DNA of 64,000 nucleotides from Tubulanus polymorphus (GCF_964204645.1 NC_134026.1:12362450-12426449); one strand, 5' to 3'. Positions 13,279 to 26,079 are shown, counted from the first letter of the stretch. Made by a program: numbers and translations. The notes: generated by a model not told the origin, from the sequence alone.

Positions 13279-13597
13279 AACGCAGTCTCAAATGTTTTGT
13301 GACTTTCTCAAAATGTATCAAAAATTTAGCTAATTTTTAGTTCATAAGTCCTCAAATATTCATAAATGAACAGTTAAAAATTGTTGAAACATGTCGATTC
13401 TGCCGTAAAATCAACCTATTAACAGCCCGGAATTTGGGATAATATTGGGCTTTGGAGAACATAATGCCCCCGTGGTCTTCACATTTACAGAAAAGATTAC
13501 GTAAGTGATTCACGCGCAGCGCGTGATAGGCGCACAATAGAAATCTGAGCCGCGCGTTCTTTGAGTGTCACCAATTAAGAGGACCGCTATTGTGAAA

Positions 13598-13877
13598 ATT
13601 GACATTGGGAGGAATATTCCTCCCAATGTCAATCGATGGAAACTTGACCAAGGGGTCCGATATTTTAACAATTGACTTTGGGAGGAATATTCCTCCCAAG
13701 GTCAAACGAAGAGAATTTGACCTTCAGGTCTGATATTCAAAGTATCGACTTCGAGAGGAATGTTCCTCCCTATGTCAAACGAAGGAAAATGGACCTGGTC
13801 TGATATTCGAAATATTGTCATATGTCAACTGAAGGAAAATGAACCCGAGTCTTAGGTTCAAAGTATATTGATTTAGG
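13598..13877. repeat. Palindromic tandem repeats (~72-bp units)
   Basis: Each unit is centred on GGGAGGAATATTCCTCCC. The first, 13598-13633, is a perfect 36-bp palindrome. The second, 13672-13705, is a 34-bp palindrome with one mismatched pair. Two further units near 13750 and 13877 are decayed. Between palindromes runs a conserved linker with GGTCTGATATT. No coding potential. Confidence 0.85.
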
Positions 13878-15608
13878 GAGGAATTTTTCTTCCCACCACT
13901 AAACGCTATAACCTGAATTTTTAGAAAGATAGGTATTGGTGTTTTGGGTGTAATTAGTTTTTTTAAAGCCATAAAGCCTGGTAGATTTATGAATTTCGAG
14001 TGATACGATACACAGTGTTCGAGGTAATGAGACGGTATGAGACATACATACAATTTTAGAAAACTAAATCGATTTGGTATTTTCTTTGTCTAACAGTAAA
14101 TTGCTATAACTTTGTTGACAATCAATTGTAATCAGATTGTAATCAGGCGCTTCTCGATAAACATGTAGAGGGGCTTGTTATTGTCAGCTTGCTTGTATAC
14201 CAAGCTTCGCTAACATAAACGATGATGTTGCCCTTTTTACTGAAATCTTGACGTATCAAACCATAGATAAATAAAACTGAAAAAAATTGCTACAATCGTT
14301 TTTTTCGCATGAGGGAATCTATCTTGATTCGAAAGGCACTTGTTGACGTGTGGGGAAAAATTGAAAATTTTCACAGAAAACCTTTTAAAACGATTCCAGT
14401 TATTTTGGACTTAATTTTGCAATACAAACGAAAACATGCCAGCCGCAGCAAATCATAAGCTCTTTAATGGGTATTCTTAGGGGATTTTTACTGGGGAATT
14501 TCGACCATTACCGTGTAGACGAGCCGGTAACAAAAACCTTTGGAAACAACAAATTATTCGCTTGTATGAATTTACGCCACTTTTGATAGAATAAGATTTT
14601 TTTCAAATATTTCAATCATGGAGATGGCGGGTTGTCTGAGCCCGAGGCGCACGGTCAATAGTAGTTATATAGAAACAACAAACATAATGCATTTTCCTTA
14701 AAAGTGTTTCATCTATAGAAGAGATTTAATACAACTTGTCAACAGTTCAATTTCTATAATGCGATGACATATGTATGAAAATATGTTTTCTGTTTGTTTT
14801 ACGCGTGATACCGGGGGATAACACCTTCGCCCAAACGTTCTACACACGCATGATACCATTTAATGAATCCGAAATATCTTACCAGGGGATTTTTTTTGAA
14901 CGGATGAAGGTATTTTGAAGGAGATATTCTGGGGGATTTTAATTGTCATAAATAGCTACGGTAGATACTTTTCTCATTGATTATTCGCTACGATACTTAT
15001 TACATATCACACAAATCCGCGTATACACTAGAATCAATACTGTTAGCAAAAATCAATAAGAATCGCAATTTGCTCATTTTGTAATATTTTTGAAATCGTC
15101 CAATTTTATTGCAGAGATTCCCCGATATAGCACGAGTAATGAAACAGATATCACGTTTAAACGTAGATTTTTCTTTTATTTTGAAATCCATAGAGCAAAC
15201 ATTGGAACCTAATGTTATTGGACATAAAAAGCTCCCGACCCTCCCTGCATTTATACATCAAGAAATCCAACTCGACTATAATAGGCTCTAACGTCACTGA
15301 GTCATTACGTTAATTGTGAGGTGTTTTTACATAATAGTTTCATGAGGAATTCATATGGTGGGATCATAATCGGGAAAGATCTGACTTAAACACTTTATCG
15401 CCTTAGGGAGTTTGAGCTTCTCGATAAAATTCCCCCAAAATAATTCAAAATCGCCCTATCCAATATCTAAAGGCCATTCAAAGCAATATATTTTGTCAAT
15501 TCTTTTTGAATTTATTCATAATTAATAACATATTCTTAATAGTAATGATTTTATTATTAGGAATCTGATCTAATATATTTCTAGTTGTAAAACGTAGCTG
15601 TCGGATTT
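13878..15608. other. No gene inside the long-TIR element
   Basis: Unrecognised AT-rich sequence. The short ORFs here have no domains. No transposase that could mobilise the surrounding element is visible, so the element is probably non-autonomous. Confidence 0.5.
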
Positions 15609-15644
15609 ACGAGCAATTATCTCATTAATGAGATAATCGCTCGT
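15609..15644. repeat. 36-bp inverted repeat
   Basis: ACGAGCAATTATCTCATT is followed directly by its complement with one mismatch. It is a compact near-perfect palindrome, with no function assigned. Confidence 0.85.
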
Positions 15645-15851
15645 AGGTCGGATGGATGGACGTATTGGTGTGTACCGGTTTACAGTGTCTTTAATCAAAG
15701 ATTCCATTTGATATCTGTCATTTTTCTATGAAAGAGTACAAATAGAAATATAAACCCCTATACAGGGTACAAAGCAGAAGTTAAAACTAGGGCAATGGCT
15801 AATTTGCAAACATAAAGGGAAAGATTTCTCTCAACAATCATGACCCACATA

Positions 15852-16176
15852 AGCCGCGATCACACGGAGACGATTTGGCCCGGGCCAAATTAGCACCGAC
15901 CAGGCTCGGGCCAAATTTGGTAATTAGAGTGTGCGTTCACACGCAAACAATTCACTCTATACTAAACAATGCTCAAACAAAGTGAAGTGGATCATTTACG
16001 GTGCTAGTTGCAATTCAAACGCAGTCATTTGTCTGGTGCTCGGGCCTGGTCCTACGTTTTTTGTCGGGCAAAATTTGGCACCCGGGCAAACAGGCTCGGG
16101 CCCATTTGGCACCCGTGTGAACAGTTGTTCCGGCCCAAATTTGGCCCTGGCCAAAAATACACGTGTGATCGCGGCT
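15852..16176. mobile_element. 325-bp MITE with GGCC-rich subterminal repeats
   Basis: The ends are AGCCGCGATCACACG and its exact complement CGTGTGATCGCGGCT. ATA flanks both sides (15849-15851 and 16177-16179), a possible 3-bp target duplication. The interior has five or more CGGGCCAAATT/AATTTGGC phrases in both orientations, so the element folds on itself. Non-coding; superfamily uncertain. Confidence 0.75.
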
Positions 16177-16480
16177 ATAGAGACGATTTGTCGGGGCTAA
16201 ATTGGCTCGAATCAGGTCCGACTTGAATTTTACGTATGGCCTACCAAAGAGCGCGAATATTTTCATGTTCAAATACATTTCACATTCAAATTCAAACCCA
16301 TTCATTCGTTACTAAACAATGCTTAAACCATGGAATCTAAAACGAGTCCATACTTAAACCAAACGAAGTGATTGTCTTCCAGAACCAGTTTAAATCAACA
16401 CGCTTAATTTGACTGGTCCGTCGTTTTTGGTCGGGCAATTAGGCACGGGTCCATTTTGCGCCCATTACTGTTTTTTTTTC
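16177..16480. repeat. Second, degraded copy of the 15852 MITE
   Basis: The order ACTAAACAATGCT, then CTGGTCC, then GTCGGGCAA and GGCACGGGTCC repeats that of the upstream MITE with many changes. The terminal inverted repeats are no longer recognisable. The two copies lie in tandem, in the same orientation. Confidence 0.55.
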
Positions 16481-17068
16481 GCCAGATCTCTCCGTCCCTA
16501 CACCTTTTAACTTGATTTTTATCATCCACGTATTTAAATTTCGATTCTCTCAGCTTGTGTTAATTTTATACTCATGCAAAGCACACTGATTACAATTTGC
16601 AGCAGTGCGCTATATAATGAAGTAAGTAATATTGATTGTTAATATCAATATCAAGTGTGAATTTGCAGTTGTAAAATAATTGATTTGATTAACAGTATAA
16701 TTTGATCTAGACCTCCCAGCGTCAATCAATGAAGAAAAAATTTAACTAGTCAAAGACTCAAGATCAAGTCAATTGGTGACACTCAAAGAACGCTCGGCTC
16801 AGATTTCTATTGTGCGCCTATCGCGCGCTGCGCGTGAATCACTTACGTAATCTTTTCTGTAAATGTGAAGACCTCGGGGGCATTATGTTCTCTAAAGCCT
16901 AATATTATCCCAAATTCCGGACTGTTAATAGGTTGATTTTACGGCCGAGTCGACATGTTTCAACAATTTTTAACTGTTCATTTATGAATATTTGAGGACT
17001 TATGAACTAAAAATTAGTTAAATTTTTGATACATTTTGAGAAAGTCACAAAACATTTGAGACTGCGTT

Positions 17069-18852
17069 GTATCATTTCATTTTGCGTGCGTGGTGATATA
17101 TACTGCGCTTTCTTATTTGAAGGAGCGATAAGATGTCTTGCCAGTACCGGGTCTTTTTTACTACATAGCTTGAGCAGCGCAAGGAAGTTACCTGGGTTGC
17201 CAGGGGTATTAACATTTTCTCTATCACCTCTTAGCGCAATACATTGCCGACCACAATACAATGTCTGTTCATCGTACAAGTATTCTACTGTTGTTTCTGC
17301 CTTCTCAACAGATGTCATAAAGGCCTGGGCTTTGGCAACACAGGCTAGATGAAAGTCCTTACTAAAATGACCTTTCTTGGTTTTGGTACCTATCATAACA
17401 CTCACCCTTTCTTTACCCACTTAGTGAATGGACGATTCATCAAAATACCTTTGTTGTTACGGTCAGTGGCAAACAAGGCACATGCTATGCAGAATCCACC
17501 ATCTAGTAGCTTACTGTACACTAACCAAGGATATTTCCCAAGCCACTTGGTTTTAAATGAACGATTGCATCCTTCACTATAAACTATAGGAAATTCAAAG
17601 TCATCACTCGGACGAAAATGGTTCGCTAACAAGAGGTACTTCTGTCCGTTATTTAACTTATCAATCACAGACTTGATCTCAGCAGTCGTCTTGAGGGCAT
17701 TGATGTACACACCAATATCATCTGAAGAACAAGGGACTATCTAAAAATTTTGTCTTTATATCCAACCATGATTAAATCATTTATCAAAATCAAGATATTA
17801 ACTTCATCATAAATAGTTTCTAATCAGACAACTCACTATGGTATTCTTATTTTGCTTCAGGCACCGAAACCGGATTAACTTCTATATGACTTGAAACTGA
17901 TGGCTCTGATGTTGGTGCAGCAATGTTATCATTCAACAGTGGAGTTGATTGAAGAACTGATCTTTTATCATTGTCCCCTAGCGTTATTGTAGATGAATAG
18001 GAGGATGTTCTGCTACTCTCACCAATTTCCAAGGCTGGCGATAACGACGAGGATTGATCTATGTTTTCTGACCTCGTTGCACTGTTACTTTCATCATCTA
18101 CCATAGATTGAGGCAATGGTTCAGACGATAGGTTCCGATCTCCATTATAGTCAGCGATGACACAAGCAAGAGTTGTTGGTTCTGTTGTTCTAAGAAAAGA
18201 AAATAAATGGAAGAAAAATGAAAGAATCTTGTTTTATATAATTTATACATTGATTCTCAAATAAAAATGTTGACTTTAGTGGTCCCTTATCATTTATTGG
18301 TATGAAAAATGGCAATACTGTACACATATGTAATACAATGTAAGATGTGGAATGTGGCTTTAAAAAAAATATTGTGGCGTAAAAATTATTTTTAAATCCT
18401 CTTGCCTATTGACAGGCCTAGTGAAAAGAAGCACTTCACATTTAAAACGGCAACCACTAGCTGGAAAGCGCAATAAAGTTTTGTGGAACAAAGGCTTAGG
18501 GATCAATGAGAAATTCAGCAAAATAAATTTAGTATAACACAACAAGCCTCAGTTAGGCATTTGATGATGAAGATTATTGGCAAATCCTCTCACCTATGTA
18601 GGCCTAGTAAAAAATGGTATCTAGCAAAAGGGACAATTGCAAAAGGGGCGATCATTGTCAGAGTAAAAGCGTTTCATCATCGCCGCAAGACTAAGAGGAA
18701 TAGGCACAGACTAACAACGGTTTGTTGCCGATCGAATCGACCGGGTATTTAAACCTAACACTTACCCAAAAAATCCACTGATTTTGCGAAACTTTGATGT
18801 ATGCTGGTTTAAAATAGTCTGCTTTTGTGTCATAACGCTTTCTTGACGGCAT
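17069..18852 (-). pseudogene. DUF4371/ZMYM1-like hAT transposase, N-terminal part with introns
   Basis: A multi-exon start is visible on the minus strand. A first exon at 18852-18766 is exactly 29 codons (begins MPSRKRYDTKADYF) followed by a GTAAG donor. A second exon begins at 18189 after a TTTTCTTTTCTTAG acceptor and runs to about 17850. A third begins at 17721 after CCTTGTTCTTCAG. The third exon carries the TTF-type zinc-finger region (CNRSFKTKWLGKYPWLVYS, then GGFCIACALF) and, after a frameshift near 17410, GKERVSVMIGTKTKKGHFS through ISPRTQNEM, where the inserted element at 17068 cuts it. The second exon is Ser/Thr-rich. The donor of exon 2 is not clear. Continues at 13278. Confidence 0.75.
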
Positions 18853-18894
18853 TTTAATCGATTTCGGTTGACAATTTGAAAAAAGGCACTTTCA

Positions 18895-18943
18895 CAAAAG
18901 GGGGGTTCGTCCGAACCCCTCGAACCCCCTATGTACGGGCCTG
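18895..18943 (-). mobile_element. Terminus of the hAT-type element
   Basis: On the minus strand the sequence starts CAGGCCCGTACATAGG and continues into a GTTCG/CGAAC-rich hairpin, 43 bases upstream of the transposase start codon. This is where a hAT 5' terminus belongs. A matching end GTACGGGCCTG also occurs at 25361-25371. The opposite end near 11690 is at best degenerate (CAGGTATGTACC). Confidence 0.6.
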
Positions 18944-20319
18944 GTGATAAATATACATCGGAATCTGCAGTGTGTAGTCGTTATTTTATTACCTCCATCG
19001 TGGATCAAACATCATGTTTCGCTTTAAGGAACCAGAAAGACACCTGATCAGCGTAAATTCAAAGTGAGGGTTTCCAGGAAACAAATAATGAAACCGAAGT
19101 CTAAAATGGATATCGTACCTTGTTTCTCCGAAGCGACCGGGTCATTTTGTAAATTCCAATAGAATGTTTGATCATGGTCATTTCTATAGCTGCCGGGTCT
19201 GTTATTGTATGCCTGATCATGATTTAAAAAAATCAATGTACAGGGCAGATAGGCGCCCGGCCGGGTCAACATTTTCAACATTTAAGCTCAGCAGAGTGGA
19301 GTAACAATGTATCATTTTTAGCCTAAACACTGCAGGATATGTTTTTAAGCACACTTCGTTCTCTAACACGTAATTTATTAATCGGTGGCTTCAAGTTGTA
19401 TATGAGGAAGCGTAGATCATTCTCCCCTGGCAGGTATTTGTACCTGATGACATCGCCAAACTCGGCCACGGCTTAAAACCCTGCCACACTAGACCGGGTG
19501 CGTATGTTGAAGCCAGCTCCAAGAGTCCGCTGCTGTTGCGAAAAAATTACAATTTCGTTTCGCATATGTATTTCATACCTTAGCAGGACATGCGAAAGAA
19601 TGGAGAATGGCCATTTCGTTTCGTAGTTTAGCATATCGATACGTATTTCGTTTCTTACTTTAGCATTTCGCTTCATATTTCGTAATTCCGTCGATTCATC
19701 ACAAACACAACTTTTGCCTGTAAAAAGGGATATATCTTACATCCTTACTTGTTGATAACTCAGTTCTTATTCCCTATTTTACCTGTGTACCGTATAACAT
19801 CTAGGCCATTTGTTGACGGGTACTAGTCGCGGTAAATTGTGACATTAAAGATCAAGTGTAGCCAACAATAGCTTTTATTAGCATTTGGTTGACGTCTATG
19901 ACGTCATGCCAATGCTAGTAAAATGGATCGACAATAGTAGTACGAAAAAATAGCGCCGACTCTTCTCATTTTCATAGTAACTTCAAATTGTCACTCCGTC
20001 GTTCACGTAAAACATTAGAAACAGCTGAAAATGACTAAAAAAATGATTCAATTATTCCCCCACAACATAGCGTCGCCAGATTTCTGATTTAATGGTCCAA
20101 AAAGTTATTCGATCGCATTTTTCTCGTTCATTATCTGGTTGATGAGAGCGGGTTAAACAATCGCGTAGCGATATTTCCGCAATGACATTGGCAGTAAAGA
20201 ATAGGGAACACCCTCTCCTGAATAGAAAAACATAAAATTATGTAACTCCGGTTTATAAATATTACAGTGTTTGGATATCTCTGTTATTCCAACTATCAGT
20301 ATCCATGGGATTATTTGGG
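18944..20319. other. No gene; degenerate TTTCGTTTCG-rich tract at 19545-19690
   Basis: A tract around 19545-19690 repeats variants of CATTTCGTTTC and TTTAGCAT. Its antisense ORF is a by-product. Nothing else is recognisable. Confidence 0.45.
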
Positions 20320-20640
20320 ATTAATTCTCAGCGTCAGAATACGTATTTCTAGAGCAGTGGAACGGCAGCCTACTCGTGACTGAAACCTGTATGTGATCGT
20401 GCGGGAACGCCTTTACTAAAGTTAAAACCATTTCATGATGACACGAAACATCAAACGGTAAACGGTAGGCTACCACCATGATAGGATATCACCAATAAAG
20501 ATAGATCATTTTATTCAATTTTACCAGAGTTGTTTATTGGAGGAAAATATCATTGTTAAGTACGCCGAGAACAACCATATTGTATCATCAATCAGTTGAC
20601 TGACATCGTAAAATTCGATTCGGCTTTATTGTAATATAAG
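20320..20640 (+). repeat. Interspersed repeat R2, intact copy
   Basis: This 300-bp block starts AATTCTCAGCG and ends near ATCAATCAGTTGACTG. Its left third matches 41205-41303 and its right half matches 44934-45090, in the same order and strand. It therefore shows the layout of a repeat that is split elsewhere in the window. No ORF; class unknown. Confidence 0.7.
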
Positions 20641-20865
20641 CATTCACTTTAGGACGCCCTACCCGCCTGCTGCGCACTCACAAGGCGGTAGCACCCTCTT
20701 ACGCACTCCGCAGATATTCGCTTTGTAATGCGCGCCGGGAAAAAATACCTTTTATTATCTTTCCATGCGTTAAACAACAGTGATTGAATTTACGCGTTAT
20801 TTGTCGTAAATTGCAATATTGCGATGGTTATTTGCCGCTGTGTAGTTTTTTGGAATTGAATCGAG

Positions 20866-21092
20866 CGGCCTCGGTAGCTCAGTGAGATAAGGCGTGATGC
20901 TGTTGAATCCACTATCAATGCTGAGTGACAAGTGGGTTCGAGTCCTGCTGGCTGCGAACAGTGTGCGGGCAACACTTCAAAGGCCGTACCGTCGTGAGGT
21001 TAAATGAACAATCCAATAGGAATAGTCTTGGGAAACCAAGATCTAAACGACGTACGTAAAGCCAAACAAACAAAAAGACAAACAAACAATCA
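20866..21092 (+). mobile_element. tRNA-headed SINE
   Basis: The head has an RNA polymerase III A box (GGTAGCTCAGTGAGATAAGG, from 20873) and a B box (GGGTTCGAGTCCT at 20934-20946) at tRNA-like spacing, slightly long between the boxes. A unique body follows and then a tail of CAAA repeats (about 21060-21090). It is not a functional tRNA: the 3' acceptor half does not pair with the 5' end, and the sequence runs straight on into the SINE body. Confidence 0.8.
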
Positions 21093-21647
21093 TCAGCCGG
21101 CCTCAGTGACAACAACGCCGGCATCGCTCTCTGCGACGTTTTGCATGCGTACATGCATCAGAGCTTGGAGCTCAGAGGGTCTTGCAATTGCATTCAGAAA
21201 AATCGTTCTGTTTTTGTTTTCATTATTCAGTGGGGCCTAACAGTTCATGCGTAAAATGGGTTTTGTATCCAAATCTTGATTGATATAAATATCTTGGCTG
21301 GGACATAATGGAAAACATCAGAATAAACTAGTTTCGTCTTTTTAACAGAATCGCATTAATGAGGTTTAACAGTACAAATAGCCTAGGCTAAATCGTTCGG
21401 CAGAAAATAAATTCATTTTCAGGAATAAAATCGTACTAGACAAATAGACCTTTATGTCTGTGGTCCTCCCAATCAACATCGTCATAGAAGATTTGCCGGC
21501 AGATGTAAAACGTTATAACCACTTAATACCACAGTATAATCTACCAATGCTTTAAGGCCCATGGGCCTCTTGTTTTTAACGGTATTTGTTTTCAGAACAA
21601 TAACCCTTTTTGCTTAGCTGAAATGACTGATGGATTACTGAAATATA

Positions 21648-22515
21648 AGACCACACAAAGAAATATCCTTTAGTTTCTTAAGAAAGTCAAATGCCACCCA
21701 CGTCACGAAAAGACTCCCTAATAAAGATAAGAAAATGACAAAGCGCTCGCCCGCTTCGGCAAAGTATCAATCGTCTTAATAAAAATCAAAACCCGCTCGC
21801 CCACATAGCTATATAGTGTAAGACAGTGGCTTTTTTCTGCGGGCATTTATATGCTCATCAACCACGTTTTGACAGTGCCCGTGAAGCGAGATACGGACAG
21901 TGTCCGTGAAGCGAGATGCACTAATGTTTGCAAAGCAACCCTCAATATTGCCAGTTCACTGGGGTGAACACTCTGACGGTGAAAATGCAACGCGAAAATT
22001 CTTTGACACATTCTAGGTGATTTTTAGTCTCCAACGTCTTTTTCAGTCGAGCAGTCCTTCCTTCTCTAAAATTGCCGAAAAAGTCATTCTTAGTATTTCT
22101 TTCTGTCCTGGCCTTACTACCTGTAAGAACCCCTGAACTGGAAACCCTGTACTGGTAATATCCACATTTGCGGCGACAGCGAAAGGTTCGTTTCATTTTA
22201 CTTCATTTTGAGGAAGCGTAAAAATAGCAAATATGATTGTCTCAATTCCAATTAAATAAGTCGATATAGTTTGATTTTATAGGTTTTGGGGAGCTAATTA
22301 ATTCTAAATAAAGTTTTTACATATACTTGCATTACTGGTATTTGTTTGGCATTAGTAAAAAAATTTTCATCTCGCGTCTGTTCTATAAGTCCCAGGTTGA
22401 GCTTTTAATTTGAACTTTTTTTATCTAAAAAAGGAATAAACATAAAACTCAGCCGCCCTCGTCACTTTTCAGAAAAGATTCTGATGAGAAACTAGGGTAT
22501 TTCTTTGTGTGGGCT
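21648..22515. mobile_element. 868-bp DNA element with ~30-bp inverted ends
   Basis: The left end AGACCACACAAAGAAATA and right end TATTTCTTTGTGTGGGCT are inverted copies that extend through GTTTCT. The left end also shares GGCATTTGACTTTCTT (in complement) with the fragment at 1112-1170. Inside, 21942-22196 on the minus strand encodes an 84-residue basic ORF of unknown identity. A 22-bp direct duplication (CAGTGCCCGTGAAGCGAGAT / CAGTGTCCGTGAAGCGAGAT) lies near 21873-21920. It is probably non-autonomous. Confidence 0.6.
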
Positions 22516-24376
22516 GACGATTGAAAGTGTAAAATTGAAGGAATTTTTACATCGCTTAGTTCATCTGACTCCCATGTAGATGGCGCCATTTCAAGCTATT
22601 CAAGGTATTGTCCCCATTTATGATGTGCTTTTAACGTAATGAAGAAACTGTGTCCAGTGAGTGACCGAAGGTTTTGGAATATTTGGTAAAATCCTCGGGA
22701 AAATGGTGGAATTTGCGGTATTTGGGCGATGGTTTCAAGTAAAGATTATGACTACCTGCAGAGTCATAGCCGCGGCCAGGATCAAGTGTTGACGATTTTA
22801 ACGAGATGCCCGCAAAATAAATATGGGGAAACTTAGCACGTCATTATCAAACCATTGTCATTATAATTTACAATTTGTCATATGGACTGGTTTTTTGAAT
22901 TTTTTGACACGTGCGAAAAATTCAGATAATTTTGATTGGGAAAATCAAACCGTTTACCGGACACAAAAACGGCCTAGCGGAATGCCTTCACGAAGAATAT
23001 GGCAACAAATAAATACCGGGGGGAGCTGCACTAACACGTATGTACGGCGCTAGAGTTAGTTCTCATTCCGATAAGCAACAATCTTATGAAGACTTCTGCA
23101 AAAAGTCCCAAACCATTTTCATCTTCTTAATTCAACAAACAGTGGGGGTTATCAGAAAATGCTAGAAATTTCGATGTGAAAAGATATCTGACCTGGCGCT
23201 TTAAGCACGAGACTTGCTTGCTTAAACAAAACTGGTGCCCTTTATGGCGGCGAATTCGATTCCTCACCCGAGTCAAGCATGACCTACAGCGTCGATGTTT
23301 GCCGAACTGCCGCAATGATTAGAGAAGAAAAATAGATAAAGTCCGTTCAGAAATTTATTCGGAAGGTATTAGACGGGGCGGCTAGCCACCCTATTCGCCC
23401 TCCTTATTCCGCCCCTCAACAGTGTCAGTTTGGCATCTTTGCAACCGATCCACATACAAGATGATCCGATTGAAGTCAAAAATTGTATCGTAGATTCTGG
23501 AAATTTCTACAAAATTCACATAAACCAGTAATACGCAAATTTGTGGTAAGCTTGCTTTTATGGTGATAATTCACCTTGTCAGTAAAAGCTTAAATAATAC
23601 TTCTGAAAATGCTAATATAACCGAGTTCTATTCCAAGCCACATATATCCAGCTCGCACTATCCTCGGTTGAATATATCGAAGCAGCCCAGCATATCTTTT
23701 AGTTAGTTTATGCACTGTTTTATCCATCTCCTATTTTTTAATTTAGTAAAATATGAGATGAAATTCCTAATTTATTACTAATTGGACCTGTTGAGTCTAA
23801 TAGAGTTGAATCCATGTCCATGCATTATTCAGACTGTTAATACGTTTTTTTCCATGTGAATATGGATTCTTTTTTGTATTTTGATAACCACATACATTTT
23901 CGAAATGGAGTAAAGAAGTGTTGCAAAAATGTTGATATGTCTTTGAAGTCAACATGTTAAAGCGACGTCGGCCTATACGTACCTAGCAAAAAATCGGATT
24001 AAATTCAACGTGGTATTTTGACGTCACATCAACGTTGGAAACATCTGCACGCAACTGCCACCTGGTGATTGTTAAGTGAAAGACTCGTACCTTCGTTATC
24101 CCTAAAGCTATTCTGACTAAATTTGGCATCGTATTATGTATGTAGACCTAAAGTTTTAAATGAATTTTTTGTTGTCAGTTGATTGCCACGCCTTTCGATT
24201 TACTTCCCGAATCAGATAAAACCAGCAAAGCATTCCAAGGAAAGACAACATTTAGAATAAAGTGTTTGATATTTCAGCATCTTTTTTATCTTTTCTGCAA
24301 GCTTATAAACAAAATCATTCACGGAACTGTTTGAAATGAGGCTAGCACACAATCCCATGAAGATTTAATCATATTT
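22516..24376. other. No recognisable gene
   Basis: No domain-bearing ORF. Around 23965-24050 are ACGTCG and AACGTTGG words of the type found again at 38400-38460 and 40990-41190. These may be dispersed remnants of one minisatellite-like repeat. Confidence 0.45.
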
Positions 24377-25594
24377 CAGGGATGTAGCCATGAAATTTGA
24401 TTGGTCAGACAAGGGCCCAATATTAAGTGGTTTGGGGGGGGGGCGGAAGCGGCGCAGCCGCGAAGCGATGGACGGGTGTCTGAAAATTTTTGAATTGATT
24501 ACATGCTATTTCCTGCAATCCAATCTAGAGCTCAAAATGGAACCTCATTTACACAAATTTTGACTCTTGATTGGTGGTTTACATAATGGAGAGTTGAAAA
24601 TGACAAATTAAAGTATTGTTTTCATCACTAAAGGACTCATGAAAATTTATTCATTCAAGAATAATGTACATCAAAAAAATCTAATGTCTTCACTGTCAGG
24701 TTAAAATATGAAACTAGTGGTTTATCGAAATCCTAGAGAACAAGTTTGATTTTAAGAAATTGCACTGGGACTGAATACTTTTTCAATACTGTTGTATGTT
24801 TCACTCAAAATATAGCCATAATTAACAAAATACTTTCATCGAAATTTAGCAGGCTGTAAAGAGAGATGGTCTAAACATTCATTCACTGTAGTCATGGAAT
24901 GAGATCGCAAGAGACATAGAGGCCCGTTCGTAGCCACTCTTTTGGGTGGGTTTGAGATTTTAGAGAGGGTGGAACTTATTTGAATGCGTCCGTGGCCAAT
25001 GCGAGAGCCTACGGCGCGAAGCTCCTTCAGGGGGTTTCTTTGAAAATAGTAACGTTCTAGATGCATTTTCGGGCAAATTTTAGTGCATTTCGTATAGAAA
25101 TGTCACTGAAATTAATCTTCGAAAAATATTCAGAATAAGTTTTTATTAGGTCTTAGTCCAACAACATATACTGGAGTCTCGTCCATCGTTCATGGAGACT
25201 GGCCAATTTTTTGATAACAGTCTATGTCTATATAATAGTTATATGAATGTGAGCAAGTGCGAGAGAAGAGAGATGTGAAGTCAAGTCTAAGAAATTTTCT
25301 TCGACAAAAAATAGTGGAACTCTAGATTTTGTTCGCACCAAACGCACTCCTCCCACCTGGGTACGGGCCTGATATAATCTGGCTGAGCTGTACCAAGGGA
25401 AACCATAACCAGCCTAAGACCTAATTTATTGTCAAAACCGCGTCAAATACCCGCCCGCCAACTTTTTCTACGATTTTACATCTACATGATTTAATCAATT
25501 TCTGACAACGTTTTTGCATTTTTTGAGCCAATCTACGCGAGATCCCAAAAACTGTGTACGGTATCGACCTGTCGGAGCCGTGGCTACGTCCCTG
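24377..25594. mobile_element. 1.2-kb hAT-like non-autonomous element
   Basis: The left end CAGGGATGTAGCCATG and the right end (complement) CAGGGACGTAGCCACG match at 14 of 16 positions. A G-rich, GCGGCGCAGCCGCGAAGCG segment follows the left end. No transposase ORF. A second terminus of another hAT family (GTACGGGCCTG) is embedded at 25361-25371, which suggests nesting. The flanking bases do not give a clean 8-bp duplication. Confidence 0.55.
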
Positions 25595-26079
25595 TATTTT
25601 ACTTCGAGAATTCACCAATAATTAACAGCGGTAGAGTAGATTTAGGCCCAAAACAGAGTACATAAGGCTCATGGGTGGACGATATAGCGATATAGTAGAT
25701 TGTACAATCGATATTAAGCCCTGTTTCCCGAGACGTAATGAGATTAATAGTTTATTGCAAATCATGTGTTTTTATTTTGAAGAAATGTTTGTATGAGATC
25801 ATTATTTTAAAGGGAAATTTCAATACAAGCATTAAGAGAAATGAACCTTTCTGTATGATAATCGAGTTATCGACCATTTTGAAATCGGCCAAAACGTGAG
25901 TATAAAGTGAATTCCGAATATTCTCTAACGTAATCAGCAGGTTTCCAACGTGGTGACTCAACACTGGACAACATACTCAACATGCTCATTTCGTATGGTT
26001 TAATCGTGTTTGATGAAGGCAAGAAAAAGAAAAGATGTTCATTTTATATGGTTTCCAGTTGATGAGGAAAAGAAAAAGA
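25595..26079. other. No recognisable gene
   Basis: AT-rich; no domain-bearing ORF or repeat ends seen. Confidence 0.4.

Larger units (their letters stand above)
13279..17068. mobile_element. 3.8-kb element with 298-bp terminal inverted repeats
   Basis: Bases 13279-13576 and 16771-17068 are inverted copies of each other, equal in length, with scattered differences including GCGCAGCGCGTGA versus GCGCTGCGCGTGA. The outermost bases are AACGCAGTC and GACTGCGTT. The interval between holds no long ORF but contains palindromic tandem repeats (13598-13877), a 36-bp inverted repeat (15609-15644) and a MITE pair (15852-16480). The element interrupts a hAT transposase at the start of its catalytic domain. 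I see no clear target duplication, and about 90 bp of host coding sequence is missing, so insertion came with a deletion or was later rearranged. Confidence 0.8.

Noticed and set aside
17026-17352. Plus-strand ORF starting like the transposase fragment near 13321
   Set aside because: The shared start arises because it reads the inverted terminal repeat; it is not a second transposase copy.
20866-20960. Possible tRNA gene
   Set aside because: A and B boxes are present but the acceptor stem does not pair and the sequence continues into a SINE body with a CAAA tail.
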